From the NCBI RefSeq assembly GCF_028858725.1, contig NC_084790.1, forward strand, positions 8,370,669 to 8,434,668: a stretch of DNA of 64,000 nucleotides, given 5' to 3'. A program made the translations under genes and the position numbers. Of this stretch, positions 1-12,480 are shown in pieces. The stretch's first letter is position 1. The number at the start of each line of letters is the position of its first letter. The notes under the pieces were generated by a model, which ran no database searches, was not told where the DNA came from, and saw only the letters and a list, made by a program, of their open reading frames with translations. The stretch is from Colius striatus (Eukaryota; Chordata; Aves; Coliiformes; Coliidae).

Positions 1-1239
1 AGCAACCCTAGGAGCTTTTCCCGGAGGAAGAGGGTTTCCAGTAGAGATTGGCATCCGCCGAGCTCGCGGTAGTGAGGTGGGGAAATTGTGACTCCTGCGT
101 GACTTCTGAAAACCCGCTGCAGGCAGATACCAGGCTCGCACCGCCTCCTCGCCTTGCGGGGACAAGGTGAAATAAGAATGTGACATTAAAATACTACTGG
201 GAGACGGGAACCTTTCCAGCACACTCTCGTCCAGCTGGCGCCAGGGGGTCCCGAGGGCAAGGAGGACACGGGGCCAGAGGCCCACTCTCTCCAGGGAGAC
301 CCTGCTGCCAGACATCCTCTGCCATGAAACGACATGGGAGTATCTTCTCCACACTCCACACACCCCTCAACTGGGCTCGAGTAAATATTAATATTTCCTG
401 AGGATGGTCCTGCAGCCGGGTTTATCGTGTTGTAGACAATAGCATCACTTATTTCCCACTAAACACGACCCAGGAGACAGCTGACCTCTCTGAGAGAAGG
501 CCTTTTGTCGTTTCCATTTCTCTTTACTGACGCCCTACCTAATCCCCTTATTCCTAGCAAAGGTCCGTCTGCAGACTTCTTCCTTCAAACTCCTTCTTTA
601 AAACCATTCTTTCGGATACGAATAGATAAATGACCTTCTCGCTTACCTCTTCTCTCGGCACTGTTTTACACTTTATCTTGCTGAGCTCAGCTTAACACAC
701 GATGCGGTTTTTTTCATTTTCTGTAGCAAAGCACTTGATGCCAATGGTCCCCCCAACTCCTGCAACAAGCAAGGACAAAAATAACGCCCTCTCCAATATT
801 TTGCTGGGTCCCATTTGTCTGCATTTTTCGGAGAAAGCCACTAAGATTCCACGGAACTTGTAAATGTGGATCTGGCAACCAACGGCAGGATAGATACTTG
901 CTCGTTTGCCAGCGACTTTAGCCAGTTTTCCCAGTTCCACTGTCCCCTTCCCACCCACCCCACAGTGAAGCTAATTCAGTGAAGATTCCGACTCCGAGCC
1001 GTTCCCGGGTTGGGGACTGTCTGGAGGAGATACTGTGGTCTCCCCTGCATATCTCTTCACGTGCGCTTCAGATAGTTTTATTATTATCATTATTATTATG
1101 GTCATTTCGATTATAAATGGTTTCTTTTGTACTTTCTGCGAGTTTGGTGACCATCCTCTCTTCGGCAGGGGGCTTAGGGGGAGCATCGGAAGAAGTACGA
1201 GAGGTGGTTTGGTGTGCTGCAGTTACCTACGGCGGCGTT
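1..1239. other. Non-coding flank downstream of NR2F1
   Basis: Unique sequence of mixed composition, with a short ATT stretch near 1080-1098. No coding region, splice structure or repeat family is recognised. Confidence 0.6.
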
Positions 1240-3700
1240 TCCCGTGAGCTCCCCATGCCACCGACTAAGCCGATCAAAGCTAGGACCTTTCAGGAAAACC
1301 GTGAGGCAGGGACCACCGGGCACGGACACTGTCTTTCCCAAGGGCTCCCGCAGATCCCTCCTCCATCCCCCCCGCCCCCGCTCCCAGTCTTCCACCCTCC
1401 CCTAGAGGGGCGGCTGGGCCCAACGAGCGAGCGGCGGGGCCAAGCGGCGCTTGGGGAGGACCCAGCACCATGGACAGCGCCGCCGCCAGCGCTGCCGCAG
1501 CCGCCTGGGCTCCGGGGGCCCCTGTGCCCCCCCCAGACTTCCCCGTCGGGGGGACGGTCCCCCATAGGCACCTCTCAGCCCCGACGGCCGTTTTCCGCGA
1601 GTGTCGGGACCGCTCCCGTTCCGCTGGGGAGATCCGCTACCGCACCCTCGGGGAGGAGTCGTGGAGGAGGATACATACACACACATGGCGCGCGACCACT
1701 TGGCTGTCGCGACACACCTAGAGCCACAGGGCTAGCGGGGAGAAGCTCTTCTCCCGATTGCTGCTCCTCAGCCAGGAAAGAAGGGGAAGGAGAGAGGAAA
1801 AGACCCAAGGGAAAAGTGAATTCCTTGCTGCACTCCTCCTGGTGCAGCTCCCCTCCCGGGTGCCGGGCGGAGCGGGGGAACATCAGAGTTGTCCCAGGGC
1901 CGAGCGAGCTCCCTTAGACCTCAGCGGGGCCCAGCCCCGGTGCACAAGCCCCCCCACTCCTTCACCGCAGCGGGGAGACATGGAGCGCCAGTACCCCAGC
2001 CCCAGTGCAGCACACCAAAGTGGAGGGGGTCGGCGTGGGGCCCTAGCAGTTCAGGGTACTCCTCGCATGCTAACCCCCGACCCAAGGCCAGCGGGAGGTG
2101 TCAGGGGCTGGGAATCCGTTTGTTATGTTTCACCCGTCCCACCATCCCGTCGCTGCGACTGGCCAGGGGACTGCCCGGACGGTCGTCTGCTTCCCCCTCT
2201 CCGCGCACTATCTTTTGAAGGCTTCCCGGAGGTGATGTTGAAGTAGTTAGCACCCCAGCCCACATCAAGCCACCACCTCGGCACAGGGGTACGGGCGCCC
2301 CCGGGAGCCGGGACCCACGGGAAAAGTAGTTAGAGTACCTGTGCTGCGACCATCGCTGTGGGGGTTCTCAGGACGTTTAGGCTGCAGACCACCCCCCCTC
2401 CCGCTCCCAACACACACAAACACACTTTCCCAGCTGCTCATAGTGCAGGGGAGCTTCGCCCAACGACTTCGGCTCGGACGGAGACGCTCCTTCAAAGACC
2501 TCGCCACACGCACACGCAATCGAAGGCTCAAATATTTTGCAGAGCTGAATATTCACCTAGAATGGTTTATTTTTACTTTCAATTAATTTTCTTTTATTTT
2601 TAAAATTTATATTTCTCTCTTGTTTTTCTTTTCTTTTTTTTCCCCCTAAGGGTAGATGGAAATAGAGTTGAGTTCCACTCTGCGCCTTGAGTGTGGTCAG
2701 GGCAAAAAGGACCTCCGGGTCATCGGCGAGCCCTGGGCTCTCCCATCGCTTTTCACGCAAAAGCAAACGCCAGAGTTTCGATAAGATCCGCCCCAACTAT
2801 TTTGATTTTGACCCCAGCTGCCCAGATTTGGTTACGTTTCCTCGTGGTTTGAAGGAGGTTTGGGTTTAGCGGGCGCTTGGGTTTTTTTGGTTTTTTGTTT
2901 ATTTGTTTTTAAGATCTCTTTACTCTGTCTCCCTTCCCAAGACCGAGTCCGCCTCTCACTCTTATCCCGAGCCAGTGGAACCGGCGGCACTGACCGCCCT
3001 CCCCACCTCCCCCTGCTCTGCTCATACGTCCTGCGCGTCCGTGACCACGGCCTCGGTCCCACGCGCAGCTCAGGGAAAGGGTCACTTAAACGCATTTTAC
3101 GCCGTTTGAGCGCCCCTCCGCCTGGGAAGCGGAGACAGTTTTCCGTACGAATAGAGCAGAAGTCTTTTATTTCCCCCTTTTCGTAGACTTTCTTTCCTTT
3201 AAAAAAAAAAAAAATACCCCTCTGTTTAGAAAGAAATAAACAAATCTTCCCCAGACGAGGAGGAGTCCCGGAACCCACTCTACGCTTTCTTCTCCCTCCT
3301 TTGCTGCAACCTTTCAAAGTCGTCTGAAATGACTTTTCCCGCACTTCAGCCATTTGTCAATGTCACCTCCCCGCAGCGAAGTCCCCGCGCGTTTCCTATC
3401 CCACGGGGAGGTGGATGTCTTCCTCCCCATGCCACCCACCACCCTCCATGCTTTTTCCCCTCGACCCCACCAGTGCTGCTCCGAGGGACCAACACTGACT
3501 TCGGGATGTTTACTCCTGTCGCCGGGTCGCGACATGTGGCATGTCCGGGGTGAGCGGGGATGCCGCGGACATACACCTCCCGAGTGGCGGAAGAAATGGG
3601 AACCCCAGCCGGGGAAGGAGGAGCAAGAAGAGAGGGCAAACCCGAGGGGGGAAGGGGGCTTGGGAACGTAGCCTTCCTCCTGAAGTCTTCCTCAGTAGAG
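1240..3700. promoter_or_regulatory. CpG-rich intergenic region (several islands)
   Basis: CpG is dense, strongest at about 1380-1680 (roughly 28 CpG in 300 bp), 1840-2520 and 2940-3140, broken by T-rich stretches near 2560-2650 and 2880-2910. Open frames here are artefacts of GC-rich composition. This could be an orphan CpG island of the NR2F1 domain or the promoter of an unseen transcript. Confidence 0.6.
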
Positions 3701-5179
3701 GGAGCACCGATTAACTCTGCCGTGAGGATTTTGCACTGCGGAGGAAAGAGAGAGAAGGGAATGGAGGACAAATCCAAACTCCTGAGAGGATGACAATCCT
3801 TCGGGAAGCAGAGTGCTCGCCTCTCTGGCGTGAGACTTCTCTACGAGGAGAGGGTGGGGGGTAGCTTGGTCGAGCAGCGGAGGGAGGGCTAGGGCTTTTG
3901 TCAAGCGGGAGAGCACCGAGCCCTCTCCCATTTCCTCACTGAAACGAATACCTGGCCGAGATTAGCTGGCGAGAAATTCAGAGCTCAGGGCAGGCTCAGT
4001 TCCGGCAAAAGGGCAATTGCCAGCTTTCCTTGACCTCTGTCTTGGTTTTTTTTTCTTTTTCTTTTTTTTTCCAACTTATTTCCCGGAAAGGGAGAGGACA
4101 TTTGTGAGCGTTTGGGTAACTGGAGCTAGAACAAAAGCCAAACTCTTTAGCATGTAAGTTTTCATTATCGGCTTTCAACCTTTCAAAACTAGAGCCATTT
4201 GCTTAACTTAATCTGTAACATATGCTTGCAACAGTAGCAGATTTAAATTTTGGTGGGGTTTTTTTTGGTGGGTTTTTTTTTGGTATGTGTGGTTTGGAGC
4301 TGATCAAGTTGTAAATTTTCCGCCTTAGGTTTTCAGCGCCTCCTAGTTACAGCCTAACACCTATCGAGAGACAGAGAGACTCCACACAGATCCCACGGCA
4401 CCAAATCCGAACCATCCCACCCAAAAATCCTCAATACAGTTTGCCAATCAGGCCACTCCTTCGGATTTATCCCACTGAGAAAGGAGCTGCCACGTTCCTG
4501 AGAAAATTAGTTCAAATGAGCAATTCAGGACCATCCCCATCGTTCCTCGTCTGTGAGGACATTCACTCTTTACTATCACTTTTCCCTCTCATAGGCCATT
4601 TTCCTCAAGGAGTGATGCAAATGGCAGAAGTCTCTCAGCTAAATTAATAACAGCAATAACAACAGCGTGAGTGGGAACCCCATCGCAGACTCTCGATCTT
4701 TAGAATGTAGCCGAATTTGCTCCCTGAGAGTTTTACCTAGTACAATAACTTAAAAAAAAAAAAAAATTGTCCTGCAGGAAAATGTTTTCTCCTGCACAAA
4801 ACTGAGATTAAATCCTTAAATATGGGAGTTGTAATGGTGTCGTAAAAGGATGAGGATGGTTTGGAAATATAGCACACACACGAGCTACTTAGCGGTATCA
4901 ATCTCTACCTCGGGTATTGGCCCGAGGAGCTAAAAAAAAAAAAACCAAAACGAAAGAAATATACACTAAAGCCTCTCAGCCCTACAAAGATTAAAGGCCC
5001 GTGTTGGTTTGATAGAGCTTAGCACTTCGAGTGCATCATGATTGCCATGACGAGCTAATGACGGAGTGACACGCGGGATAACCTCAGAGGACATGTTGAT
5101 ATTTCGTCCAAAACGGAACCCGAGGAGATCTTTCCCATGGTACCGGCGACACATCGGCCTCATCCCCCTCACCTGCCTT
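3701..5179. other. Non-coding, unique sequence with short homopolymers
   Basis: Contains T-rich runs at 4047-4071 and 4258-4281 and A-runs at 4751-4765 and 4933-4944. Includes a CCAAT at 4444-4448. No gene seen. Confidence 0.55.
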
Positions 5180-5560
5180 CTTCGGTGGGTGCGAGTGAGG
5201 CCCGTGGTAGTTCAACAGCTACTTCAGGACACGCGTGGGCTTCAAAGAGCCTCTCCTCCCCAAGCTCCCCACCTTCTCCCGCGGCATACCGAGACAAACG
5301 ACCCACCGAGCTCCGCAACCCCCGTCCCTGTCTGTCCGCGGGGCTTTCCACGGGTGCCGGCGTGGGCTCCGTGCTGGCCGCGGCGGCGTGGGCCGGCGTG
5401 ACGGCGGGTCCCGCGAGGCCGAGCGCCATCTAGCCCCCGTCGCGGGAAGCGGCCCGGCGGCGCGCAGCGGGTGCGGAGTGGGCGCGGGTGCGGAGCGGAG
5501 TGGACGGCGCTGGCCGCCGGCGGCGGCCCTAGGGGCTGGGGGAGGTGGTAGTGGGGGGGG
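5180..5560. promoter_or_regulatory. CpG island downstream of NR2F1
   Basis: Very GC- and CpG-rich, ending in a run of 17 G (5553-5569). Holds the weak CTCF-like motif at 5423 and, at 5490-5535, a module that aligns with 33020-33064. No protein-coding gene is recognised. Confidence 0.6.
5423..5436 (-). promoter_or_regulatory. Weaker CTCF-like motif (11 of 14)
   Basis: The minus strand reads GGGCTAGATGGCGC. It keeps the YAGRKGGCRS core but loses the leading CCA. It lies in the GC-rich patch downstream of NR2F1. Confidence 0.3.
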
Positions 5561-5569
5561 GGGGGGGGG

Positions 5570-6586
5570 TGTGTGTGAAACCTCATTTGGCTTCTGAAAG
5601 GAGAGCTCCGCTCTTTGCCTTTCATTTATTAGGATAATCTATTTCTCCTTTTTTTTTTTTTTTTTTTTTTTTAATTAATTCGGTGAGAACACACTCCGCG
5701 AGATGCGTATTTGGGCACTGGGAGGGGAGGCTGGGGGTGGGCAGCACGCACCTGTCTATTCCTCTCCAGGACTCGCCACCCCAGCTTCTGACAGGGAAAA
5801 CAGTAAAGAAAAAAAAAAAAGAATAATAAACAGTTAAAAATATAGAAATAAACCACCTTCCTGATGTTGTCGTGAGGAGCCGGGGTGCAGCCCGGGCACG
5901 GGGAGAGCGCTCCCGAAGAGCCAAAGCGATTTCTCACGGCACCCAAGAGGCTGCTGTCAGTGTTACCTGATAGCAGCAACAGCGCCGTGGGTGAAACTTA
6001 GAAACTGAAAATGTCCCTTATCTACAAACAAGCAAACAGGCGAACAAACTTTGCCGGGTTATTTAGATCATCCGCTCAAAGAGAAGCAAAACAAAGGCAG
6101 GGGGTATTAAATGACCACTACGGCTCCCGTCCCGTCAAGGGTCACCTTTCATTCCCTGGACTTGCAGGGATCCCGGTGACCAAAAAAAAAAAAAAAGGAA
6201 AAGAAAAAGAAAAAAATATTTTAAAAAGTCTTTTACTTGGTGTTTACATAATTTCTGTCGAAGCCAGAAGTGGTCCAGCGTTGCAGTGGCGAAGTTGTGA
6301 AGCCGACACACTGCAGTTCCCGGGACCGCAGCCCTGGGACTTGGAAGAAAATTACTAACAGCAATGCACACCTCTGTATTAAAATAGCTTTATTGTCAAG
6401 TCCTTGTAAATTTTTACTGGACTGTTTCAAAATTTTCAATCAAGTACAGATATTTCCTAAAAGAAAACCACACCGACTTCACTTCTGTGATATTGCTTTT
6501 GTTATTTGGGGGTTTTAATAACTTATTGATTCATCTGTGTCTACATCAGCGAACTAAAATGTTACTGCCGATCTTTAGCTTGCTTG
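5570..6586. other. Non-coding with poly-T and poly-A runs
   Basis: Includes a T-run of about 23 (5650-5672), A-rich runs at 5806-5821 and 6181-6223, and otherwise unique sequence. Nothing else is recognised. Confidence 0.5.
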
Positions 6587-6618
6587 CCTTTCTTTCTTTC
6601 CTTCCTTCCTTCCTTCCT

Positions 6619-6678
<60 letters not shown>

Positions 6679-7264
6679 TTTCTCTCTTTCTCTTCTCTTT
6701 CTCTTTGCCTCTCTTTCCCTGTTTCTCTCTTTCTCTATTTCTTTTTCTCTTTTCTTCTCTTTCCTCATTTCTTTCTTTTATTCTTTTTTCCTCTCTTTCT
6801 TTCTCCCTCTCTTTCTCTCTTGTCCTTCACTCCGTCTCTCTTTCTCTGCTTCTATTTCACTCTCATTCACTCATTCTGTCTTCCTCTCTTTCATCCTTTC
6901 TTTTCTCTCCCCATCTTTCTTGCTTTCTCTCCTTTTCTTTCCCTCCTTTTAATTTTTTCTTCCTTTTTCTTCCTTCTCTGTCTTCCCCTTTCCCTCTCTC
7001 CCCTCCTTCTCCTCTCTTTCATTGCCTTTATTTGATTTCTCTCTTTTATTTTTTTCTTTCTCTCTCCCTCTCCTTTCTCTCCTTCTTCCCTTCTTTCTCT
7101 CTCCTTTCTTCTTCCTTTTCTTTCCTTCCCTGTCTTTCCTTCTTTCCTTCTTCTTCTCTCTCTCCTTTCTTCTTCCTTTTCTTTCCTTCCCTGTCTTTCC
7201 TTCTTTCCTTCCTCTTCTCCTTTTGTCTCACTTTTCTCCCACCCTTTCTCTCCCACCCCCTGCA
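6587..7264. repeat. Long polypyrimidine tract with (TTTC)n and (TTCC)n core
   Basis: About 680 bp made almost only of C and T on the plus strand. The first 95 bp are near-perfect TTTC/TTCC tetranucleotides; the rest is degenerate. A 50-bp stretch at 7101-7150 recurs exactly at 7162-7211, a 61-bp tandem duplication. Polypurine-polypyrimidine tracts of this kind can form triplex (H-DNA). The long Ser/Phe/Leu-rich open frames across it are artefacts. Confidence 0.95.
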
Positions 7265-8717
7265 ACCCCAGACCCACAGTCTCTCCGGGTCCCGCGTGGG
7301 CAGGTGCTCACCACATTCACTCTCGCACTCCTCACGCTGGCTGTTACCGCCCCCCCCCCCCATTCTCCCCCCTCATCCTCCCCCCCCCGCTGGGTCCCTG
7401 TCTCTCACTGCTGCGCCTGCCCTTATCTCCCTGGACAACGACGATTCTGACTATTCCGACAGGTCGCGGTACCGCGTGGGGGAAGGAGTGTGAGCCGACA
7501 GCCCCTCACCCGCGGGCCCCGGCTATGGGGAGGGGGCTGACCCCCCTGTGCCCCCCACCGTCCCTTTCCCCATAGGCCGAGAGGCTGCTAACGGGTGGGA
7601 ATGGTAGCCGGGGGGTCCTGTTGCACTTCGCCCCAGTACTTTGCCTCAACCTGAAACCTTCCCCGAGATGAGGAGCCCAGCTGTTTAGTTTAACATTGAT
7701 TTATTGCTTTTAAAAGTAAATTTACACACATGCTAACAGCACTCCGTTTTGTTTCCCCAGACCCAGAGATTTATTTTCTACTTAGCGCTTGTCTGACAAA
7801 ACAATGTCCTTCAACTTTATTACACATCGATGAGGAAATCTGTCTTATTTTTAGTGGGATTTATCGCCCTGCTACTCGCAGGGACTTTTTGTGATGCAGC
7901 AGAAGCTAAGGTCAGAAAACATATGCGAAATGAAAGCCAGGCAAGGGAGCAAACACGAGCCAAGGTAGCAGCAGCAGCGAGGTGATACCAGTATCTCCTC
8001 TGTTAGAGCTCATCCTCAGGCAAGATCGTGGTTGGAAAACGGGGAAATAATTTTAACCTGGACTACAGGTAGTTTGGGGTGTTTTTAAGGCGATGATTGG
8101 CTCTTCCTTCGTTTGAAGGAGTCTCGAGCACCTCGCAACTCAGTGCAAGGACAGTGTGTGAAACCCATCTCTAATTATTGGAGGGGACAAATGCAGGGTT
8201 ATCCATACCATGCCGCCTTACCTCTGCACAGAAAACTCCCAGTTACCAAATCTATCTGATAGCTGAACTCAGGGGAATTAGACTATACTTTGAAGGAGCG
8301 TTTATGGTACGTTTCATCTACATTTTGGTTTTCTTTAGTTCTCATTAAAAGCCACTTTCTTCTTTTCATTGATACACTGTCTTTGTGTCCCTCATTTCAC
8401 ACTCTCGGGGGAAAAGAAAAAAAAAGTTATCATATGTTGCAAGGGAGGCAAAAATATATATATTTTTTTTTAACTGTGAGATGGATTTCATATTCTACTC
8501 CTCTCCCTTCCCCTCCCCCCCTCCTTGGTGCAAATCTTATTTTAAAGCAGAGGTTGTTTGTACTAACGAAAGGTCCTTCGGTGAGAGTGCAGACGGAGAG
8601 ACACTCCAGCAGATTGAGAGGGTAGAATAAGAGATGGACTCAGTGTGAACAAATCTTTCTCCCCTCCCTCACTCTGCCTTTTTTTTTTTTTCTTCCCTCC
8701 ACCCCCCTTTTTGAGGG

Positions 8718-8719
<2 letters not shown>
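7265..8719. other. Non-coding, partly CpG-rich then AT-rich unique block
   Basis: 7265-7640 is C-rich with some CpG. 7680-8290 is AT-balanced unique sequence without simple repeats and could be a conserved element. 8420-8470 has A and T runs. Confidence 0.45.

Positions 8720-8761
<42 letters not shown>
8720..8761. repeat. (GT)21 microsatellite
   Basis: Uninterrupted GT dinucleotide for 42 bp; likely length-variable. Confidence 0.97.
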
Positions 8762-8762
<1 letters not shown>

Positions 8763-11700
8763 CCGGGCTCGGTCTCACAAACTGATTTCTCAGAGAGGCA
8801 TCTAATAATCACTTTAGAGATGTTCAAATGAGGACATTCACTCTTTTCTAGCAAGAAGTAAAGATGTGACAGGTTTTGTTACCGGGGATATAGTGAGAGC
8901 TTTGTCAGATATTCCCTTTCTTTCCCCATAAATACACCGTCTATAAATAAAGACCCCCTGTCTTAAAGCGTGACTCTCCCCGCTGTCTCTGTCCACTTTC
9001 AGTCCGATGCGTTTGCATAAATCAAAACTTAATGTCACTTAACATATTTTCATGATTTTTACCAACTCAGTCAGGTTGTGAGGAGGTTTTGGGTGTTGCT
9101 GATTGTTTTTTGGTCTTTTACCTCACCAGAAGTGGCACATGACTTTCCCATGCTGAATCCCAAACCTCGGTGGCAGAGAAAACTAATCACCCCATCAAAG
9201 CAAAAGCGGTGGGGGGTGGGGTGGAGTGGGGTGTGTGCGGGCGGGAGCTTTGCGGAGCCCTGGAAATTCCCCTGTCCATCCAAGCACCAGTTTTCTGCTC
9301 GGCCTTTAGGGAAAAAAAAGATAAAAGAAAAGAAAAAAAATGGAAAAAAAATGAAAGAAAAAAGGGGGGGCGGGAGGGAAGCACCCTGTCATTCAGAAGG
9401 AGGACCTTTCCTTAACCTCTCTTCCCTACGCCCACGTGTAAGGCCTGTCGGCTTTGCCCCCCCACGCACATGGACACGGGGGGGATCCCCCACTCTTGTT
9501 TCCTGTCACCCTTGAATTGGGAGGCAAGGGTAGGATAGAGTAGGCCACAATCTGGGGAGCGGAGCAGACAGTGAAGAGGGTCTCCCCTGAGACCCTACAT
9601 CTTAGAGAGAGAGAGAGGGAGTGTAAACTGAGTCTGAGATCAGGATACCATGCCCCTCAACATGCCTTGACCCCACGAAGCTGCAGCCCCGGGAGTGAGA
9701 TCGTTCCCACACTCCCCCATCTGAGTCATCTCACTGGGGGAGGTGGGGTGGAGGGGGTGATGTCCCTCCCCAGACTCCGTGGGTTTTGACATCCCAGCCC
9801 TAGTGGGGCACGGCGAGAGGAGCATCTCGCAGTCCCTTTTTGAGGGGAAAGCAGCAGAGAGTCATTTTGGGTGCCCAGAGCATCTGCTAAAAAGTTCCAG
9901 TGGCTTCTGGAGGAAAGGATCTGTCCTTTTCTCTCAGAACTGGTTAAAAAAGACATGGGTGGTTATAGATCCCGACCGACCCCCCTCCTGAAACAAAGGA
10001 TAAAGCTGGATGAAACAACCCGGGTGCGAGCGGCGCCGTGAAGCATCGCCTCGGTCCTCGGGAGAAAGGTGGGAGCAGAGCAAAAAGGAAGAGGAGGGAT
10101 TTGAATCGCACCTCCTGGGCATCTGGTCTGAAGGAAAGAGGGGAGGATGTGTAGAGGAGGCAGGTAAATAAAATCCAAGTTGGAGTGGTATTAAAGACAG
10201 CATCCGGGGCCATGCCTGCTCACAGTTCCGCCTTGATATGCAATTAAATTACAGCAAATTCCTCTTTAAATAATATCGTCGGGAATCCTTCTTTAAGATT
10301 CAAGGATGTCTGAGGTTAAGTAGCTTTTAAAACGTCAGTTCTAAATGGCTTATGCAATGAATAGCTACCTTCAAATCCTAACACCATTATAAATATGCTA
10401 TACATATGGATGCCAGTTTATCTCTACATTTTTCTTTTTAAAATGAGGGAAGTGTTCATAAAAAGCTACTTGCAACATTTTATTTTAGGAAAGCAGATGT
10501 TAAATTTTTTTCACATATCATTTTATGGCCAAGTACATGTGTAACATTGGAAAGCATCCAGAGCGTCTTTATTATTTGCTAAATGACTGTTAGTCGAAGC
10601 ATATTATTCTCGGCATAACCAAGATATAGGTTATATCAATAAAATAGACATCTGTGATTTTAGCAGGAGACAGAAAAAAAACCCCTAATAGTTCCTATGA
10701 AATTGTGGAAAGCGTTTGTGCAGAGAGAACACACCTGCAAAGGAATAAATTGGCTGTTACACGGCCAAGCCGAAACCAGACTCTCTGCTGTATAGTAAGG
10801 TGTGCTTGGATAGTGAAACTCCAGGGGAAAAAACAAATAAAAAAAGTAGTCCTGACTGTGGCTTTCTACATGACGTGCTAACATATCCCGGGCGCTGGAT
10901 TAAAAACCCTGGGATGTTTTCTAGGCAGGGATTGCTCTCTCCTTCCTCAGAAGCAGAGCCTTTAGCTCGCTGGAATGCATTAAACACAGTTTCCTCCTGT
11001 CAATGTTGAAGAATTCCCGGAGACTTCCAGAGGCTGAGTTGATTTTGTTTTGATTGTTGTTTTGTTGGGTTTGTTTTTTTGTTTTCCCCTCTGCAAAAGC
11101 AAAATATCTGGGAGAGATGCTTGCGAGGAGTTTTACGAGGGGCTTGGGTACATAAGGCACAAGGCGCTGGCATCGTTATGAAGCGTATGCAGTATTTATC
11201 ACCCGGTGATGTTTGTTATCAGGCAGGCGAGAACGCTCAATTGAGGCTGAACAAATAGGAGCGTTATTGATCAAATATAATGAATAAATATGCATATGTA
11301 TTATTTATCTGTGCACACATGTAGACACACAGACAGGAGCGTCTCATTACTGAAAAGGAGGAGAGCTGACTGCGATCGGAAGGCACAGCAGCTCTTGTCT
11401 CTACCCCTGAGCCTTGCCCCTCCGTCAAGGGATGGAATTTTTTTAAACATAAAATGCTGCAAATATTAAAAAAAAAATAGGTCACCAATAAAATTGATCT
11501 CAGCATGGAGTATAATTGTAACAAAATGCTGCAGAGTAAAAACCGAGGAGCTCACTGGCTGAGGCAGCCTCCTCGCCAACCATCTGGTGGGTATTACAAG
11601 CGGAGCTGTAAATATTGCTGAGAATGATCGTCTTATCACATACCCCAGCGCCTTACCAGCCCCTATAGACGCGGGGTCCGTGCGCTCACCATAGATTGTG

Positions 11701-11880
11701 GTGTGTGGATGGGGCGGCGCGGGGAGGGAAAGGTGTCGGGTCGGCCGGCAGCTCCTCGGGCAGCGTTTTGCATAATCCTGATGGAAGTTTGTCCCGACAG
11801 AGAGAAGGGAAGGAGGGAGGGGAGGGAGAAGGAAGGCCTCTCTCCCCGTCCCACTAGCTCTGACGACGATAGGGTATGCA
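8762..11880. other. Non-coding, including an AT-rich unique block
   Basis: Simple A/G-rich runs at 9310-9375 and GA at 9605-9618. 10230-10660 is AT-rich, unique, dense in TAAAT and ATAT words and free of microsatellites, a candidate conserved element. No gene recognised. Confidence 0.45.
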
Positions 11881-11885
11881 ACTAC

Positions 11886-11893
11886 TGACGTCA
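11886..11893. promoter_or_regulatory. Full palindromic cAMP response element TGACGTCA
   Basis: Perfect CRE palindrome in unique sequence downstream of NR2F1, bordered by CAACTAC and CTTCACATCAG. An isolated 8-mer can occur by chance, so function is uncertain. Confidence 0.4.
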
Positions 11894-12480
11894 CTTCACA
11901 TCAGGGCCGGGGAGCAAACGTGACCGAGGCAGGAGCTCATCTGTTTCTCATCACTTGGAAAGTTTCTCTCGCTCTCCTCCCTCCCTCCTTCTCTCTCTCT
12001 TTCTCCTTTTTTTTTCCTCCTTTTTTTTTTAATTTTATTTTCCTCTTCTCCCCCACATAATTAAGCACGGATAGGCCCCACCGCCGTCCCCATTCCTGTT
12101 CCCGTCCTCATCTCCATTCTCATCTTCAACCTCATCCCCATCATCCCAGTCTCTGCTCTCAGACCCCCGGCCCGCCCGCTGCCACCGCCGCCCGGGCTCC
12201 CCGCGGGGAAGGGATGGGAGCTGGGGCCGCGCTCCCACGCGGGGCGTCCCGACCCCCCCTTCCTGTCCCGTCCCTCCCCGAGTCCCCCCCGTCCCGTCCT
12301 TCTTCTCTCCCCATTCCCGTGCCATTGTTCGCAAGCCAACTTTGGCTGACGATTGAAAGCCCGGCGGTCCCCTGGCTCCTGCATTGTCCTGAGGGTCACT
12401 TACTCTTTTCTCGGAGTGGGGCTCTGCTCCTTAATCTCTCCTCTTCTCTGCTCCTCAGGAGCTGATGCCTTCTCCCCACG
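11894..12480. other. Pyrimidine-rich then CpG-containing stretch
   Basis: 11950-12060 is C/T-rich with T-runs. 12070-12150 is a degenerate CCCATC/CTCATC-like pyrimidine repeat. 12150-12310 is GC- and CpG-rich. No coding gene seen. Confidence 0.5.

Noticed and set aside
1117..1917. 266-codon open frame on the plus strand
   Set aside because: Composition is Pro/Gly/Arg-rich because of the CpG island; many overlapping frames are equally open; no domain or splice structure recognised.
6487..7493. Long Ser/Phe/Leu open frames
   Set aside because: Produced by the CT-only repeat; every frame lacks stops there.
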